Assembly: GCA_964449175.1 (NCBI GenBank)
Contig: CAYUYH010000185.1
Location: 1-5,450, forward strand
DNA: 5,450 nt
Direction: 5' to 3'
Source: CAYUYH01 sp964449175
GTDB lineage: Bacteria > Planctomycetota > Phycisphaerae > SM23-33
The translations under genes were made by a program, and so were the position numbers. Under the pieces are notes generated by a model. That model was not told the origin of the DNA. It was given only the letters and a program-made list of their open reading frames with translations, and did no database searches. The number at the start of each line of letters is the position of its first letter. The first letter of the stretch is position 1. Below are positions 5,323-5,450 of this stretch, one piece after another.

Positions 5323-5450
5323 TGTCGTCCTGCGGCCTCCCGCGCGGCTCGGTTTCGCACAGCGTAGGGCGTGCGACGCTCCGTCGCCATAGCCTTGGAG
5401 CGTCCAGCCTTCGCAGCCGCTTCGGCGGAGTAGGCTCGGCGACTCGCCGA
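5323..5450. other. Upstream region of the membrane protein gene: chain of four hairpins, no gene seen
   Basis: Four perfect-stem hairpins follow closely. TCGCAC/GTGCGA at 5355-5376 has a 10-base loop. GACGCTCC/GGAGCGTC at 5375-5404 has an 8-base stem and 14-base loop, and overlaps the first by two bases. CCGC-TTCG-GCGG at 5417-5428 has a UUCG-type tetraloop. TCGGC/GCCGA at 5436-5450 has loop GACTC. Read from the minus strand this would be the leader of the 4561-5322 gene. Short open frames here look like by-products of repeat DNA. It may be another dispersed spacer repeat or a structured leader; it is not a tRNA or any RNA family I can name. Confidence 0.5.

Noticed and set aside
4870..5390. 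Plus- and minus-strand open frames overlapping the membrane protein gene and its leader
   Set aside because: Their products are low-complexity shadows; the 5322 start has a membrane anchor, an upstream AGGA and a coherent beta-like pattern.

Overview
The window is GC-rich DNA with long spacers full of short repeats between widely spaced genes. It fits a free-living polysaccharide-degrading bacterium. Spacers holding chains of AATCCG/CGGATT-type heptads, together with an exported pectate lyase carrying a calcium-binding DxDxDG tail, remind me of Planctomycetota (Phycisphaerae-like) genomes. That assignment is from memory and is not proven by this sequence.

Layout, left to right. (1) Positions 1-1975, minus strand: the first 658 codons of an exported polysaccharide lyase of the PL1 pectate lyase type. 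It has a signal peptide, a long N-terminal region I do not recognise, a beta-helix lyase domain and a C-terminal type-3-thrombospondin-like calcium repeat cut by the window edge. (2) Positions 1976-2667: a 0.7 kb divergent spacer with no convincing gene. It holds two imperfect inverted-repeat elements (2063-2156 and about 2338-2495) and several GC-rich hairpins. (3) Positions 2668-3600 and 3611-4444, plus strand: a two-gene operon of an aldo/keto reductase very like L-galactose/L-fucose 1-dehydrogenases and a COG3618 amidohydrolase-fold sugar lactonase. (4) Positions 4445-4560: a convergent spacer made almost wholly of three different 7-base tandem repeat blocks. (5) Positions 4561-5322, minus strand: a membrane-anchored protein of unknown function. 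(6) Positions 5323-5450: its upstream region, a chain of four hairpins and no gene seen.

How the genes may work together. The dehydrogenase and lactonase fit the first two steps of the non-phosphorylative oxidation of L-fucose or L-galactose (sugar to aldonolactone to aldonate). The lyase, facing away across the shared spacer, would cut pectin-like polyuronides outside the cytoplasm. Both L-sugars occur in pectic side chains and in algal polysaccharides, so a small polysaccharide-use locus is a reasonable inference, although no transporter, dehydratase or regulator is in view.

The strongest unexplained signal is in the spacers: three of them carry structured short repeats, two share an AATCCG-type heptad, and one has 7-base periodicity through three unrelated consensus sequences.
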